Assembly (NCBI GenBank): GCA_030789695.1
Contig: CM061142.1
Span: 155,468,714 to 155,532,713, forward strand
Length of the DNA: 64,000 nt
From: Scilla litardierei
Lineage: Eukaryota; Streptophyta; Magnoliopsida; Asparagales; Asparagaceae
Reading direction: 5' to 3'
Shown: positions 62,894 through 64,000 of the stretch, piece by piece
Layout of the letters: each line of letters opens with the position of its first letter
Position numbering within the stretch: position 1 is the stretch's first letter
Program-made: the position numbers and the translations under genes
The notes under the pieces: generated by a model
Databases searched by the model: none
The model's input: the letters and a program-made list of their open reading frames with translations, nothing else
Told to the model about the DNA's origin: nothing

Positions 62894-64000
62894 TTAGCCT
62901 GTTCTTCTCTGGGTGGTGGTGGTGGGCGCGTGGTCGATCCTGTTTCCCTCGGCAGTGGCATCGGTTGGAGCTAACTCTGGCTGGTGGGGGTCATAACTCC
63001 GCCTCGAGGAGTCGATCTTCAGGTTCACCTCTGGTCCCTTGTGCTTGGTCGACCCTACGTAGCAGCTCCTAGACAGCTTCTGGCTTCCCCGTACGATCCC
63101 CACCCCGCGGGGGGTCTGGAACTTGACCATCTGATGGAGGAGGCTGGGGAGTGCTCCAATGGCCGACATGTAAGGTCGTCCTATGATCCCATTGTACGCC
63201 GACATAATGTCGATCACAACGAACAGCGTCATTCGAGTGACGAGCTGTGGCTCTTCTCCGAGGGTTATCGGCAAGGTGATCACTCCCATGATGGGGGTCG
63301 AGTGACCTGCCGTCGTCTTCGTCGTCGTTGGAAGATGTAGAATCAGGGTCGGGAATGCCCATACTATGGATAGTGTTTTCATCAATGTTCAGTGCAGGGT
63401 CTCAGGTCCGTCGGCCTTAACCCCATCTTCTCGATTGTGGACATGAACAGGATGTCGCAAGAGATCCCTGTGTCGATCAGGAGGCGGCTGACGATGGCCG
63501 TCCCAATCTGGGCCTCGATAACGATGGCGTTGTCGTGGGGCTGCTCGATCCCCTCTAGATCCTCGTCGCTGAAAGTAATGGGAGGGTAGGCCATCCTTCT
63601 CCCTCTCTGGTCCCCTCCAAGACCCGCCGTCATTACTTGTCTCGCATACGCCTTTTTGCTTGACGACAATGCCCCTCCTGAAGATGGCCCGCCGCATATC
63701 GTGTTTATGCGCATGACGGGTTTTGGGGGGTGAAGCTCTTCCCGCTCGTCGTTTACCGGAGGGTCTGCCCTCCGTGCCCTTCGGTGGTTCCCATCTTCTC
63801 GGTCCGGTCTCCAGCCTCCGACGAAGTCCCCCAGGTGGCCCGCCTAGATCAGCCGTTCGATTTCCCTTTTGAGGGTGAAGCAGTTGTCGGTGTCGTGGCC
63901 ATGGTCCCGGTGGTATCGGTAGTATTTCTTAAAATCTCTCCGGGCTGGGTCCGACTTCATTTCTCGGGGCGGCTCCGGCAGCAGTCCGGCCCGTGTAGCC
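62894..64000 (-). pseudogene. gag end and protease of Tat-4, degraded
   Basis: From the right edge leftwards: the gag C-terminal motif YYRYHRDHGHDTDNCF (CCHC-like, plant gypsy gag), then LKREIERLI and an in-frame TAG at 63846-63844. Next come INTICGGPSSGG and ITFSDEDLEGIEQPHD, typical for the gag-protease junction of Tat elements, and the protease core LLIDTGISCDILF. After LRPC the normal sequence is replaced by about 83 nt of foreign sequence with a stop (63384-63382). The protease then resumes in another frame with AGHSTPIMGVITLPITLGEE and YNGIIGRPYMSAIGALPSL, ending at 62894. RT, RNase H and integrase are absent: the 212-bp array begins about 120 nt further left. Confidence 0.85.

Larger units (their letters stand above)
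51630..64000 (-). mobile_element. Tat-type element 4, internally rearranged, extends beyond the window
   Basis: Minus orientation: gag and protease at the right edge, then a 212-bp array where RT, RNase H and integrase should be, two antisense gene copies on the plus strand, polypurine tract and 3' LTR at the left. It inserted into the Ale copia RT after GAGCT (51625-51629); the matching duplication should lie to the right of the window. gag/pol is degraded and lacks RT, so it needs a partner to move. Confidence 0.8.

Overview
The window is nuclear DNA of a flowering plant. I see one ordinary host gene, a DUF4220/DUF594 membrane protein at 3627-5741. This family is large in monocots, so a monocot is my best guess, but it is not proven. 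Almost everything else is LTR retrotransposon sequence, much of it nested. I see no bacterial features, CRISPR array, rRNA or functional tRNA gene.

Layout. 1-2495: 5' end of a minus-strand Ty3/gypsy Tat-type element with an LTR, a primer-binding site and an open protease-RT frame but no gag. 2496-6590: the host gene and its flanks. 6590-11520: a Tat LTR remnant, then an Athila-like LTR and degraded interior on the minus strand. 11524-36101: a plus-strand Tat-type element (Tat-3), reduced to tandem repeats, a broken antisense gene and its 3' LTR. It is split by a 19.3-kb insertion and by a TRIM element. The 19.3-kb block (12155-31439, target duplication CACTC) is a SIRE/Maximus copia element that keeps only gag. 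A second, more complete SIRE copy (12965-25957, target duplication AGACC) sits inside its 5' LTR in the opposite orientation. That inner copy in turn carries a small inverted-repeat element with two tRNA-like segments. 36102-37754 and 46985-47162: host sequence with a possible exon remnant. 37755-46979: a LARD-like element with 2.8-kb LTRs and no coding interior (target duplication CATAA). 47163-51629: a copia element with very short LTRs (Ale type), cut off by a second large Tat element (Tat-4). 51630-64000: Tat-4 on the minus strand, with its 3' LTR, two diverged copies of an intron-containing antisense gene, a 212-bp GC-rich satellite-like array, and degraded protease and gag.

The most interesting system is the antisense gene of the Tat elements, present as three diverged copies in two elements. 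It lies opposite to gag-pol between pol and the 3' LTR. All three copies keep a phase-0 GT-AG intron at the same place before a coiled-coil exon, and each has a CACGTG site upstream. Second are arrays of short perfect palindromes in the LTRs of two unrelated families (SIRE and Athila-like). Third is a 58-59 nt GT...AG segment at the gag-pol boundary of both SIRE copies, whose removal would fuse gag to pol in frame.

Inferred order of events: Tat-3 and the Athila-like element are old; then the TRIM and outer SIRE; then the inner SIRE; then the tRNA-like element inside it. Tat-4 inserted after the Ale copia element.
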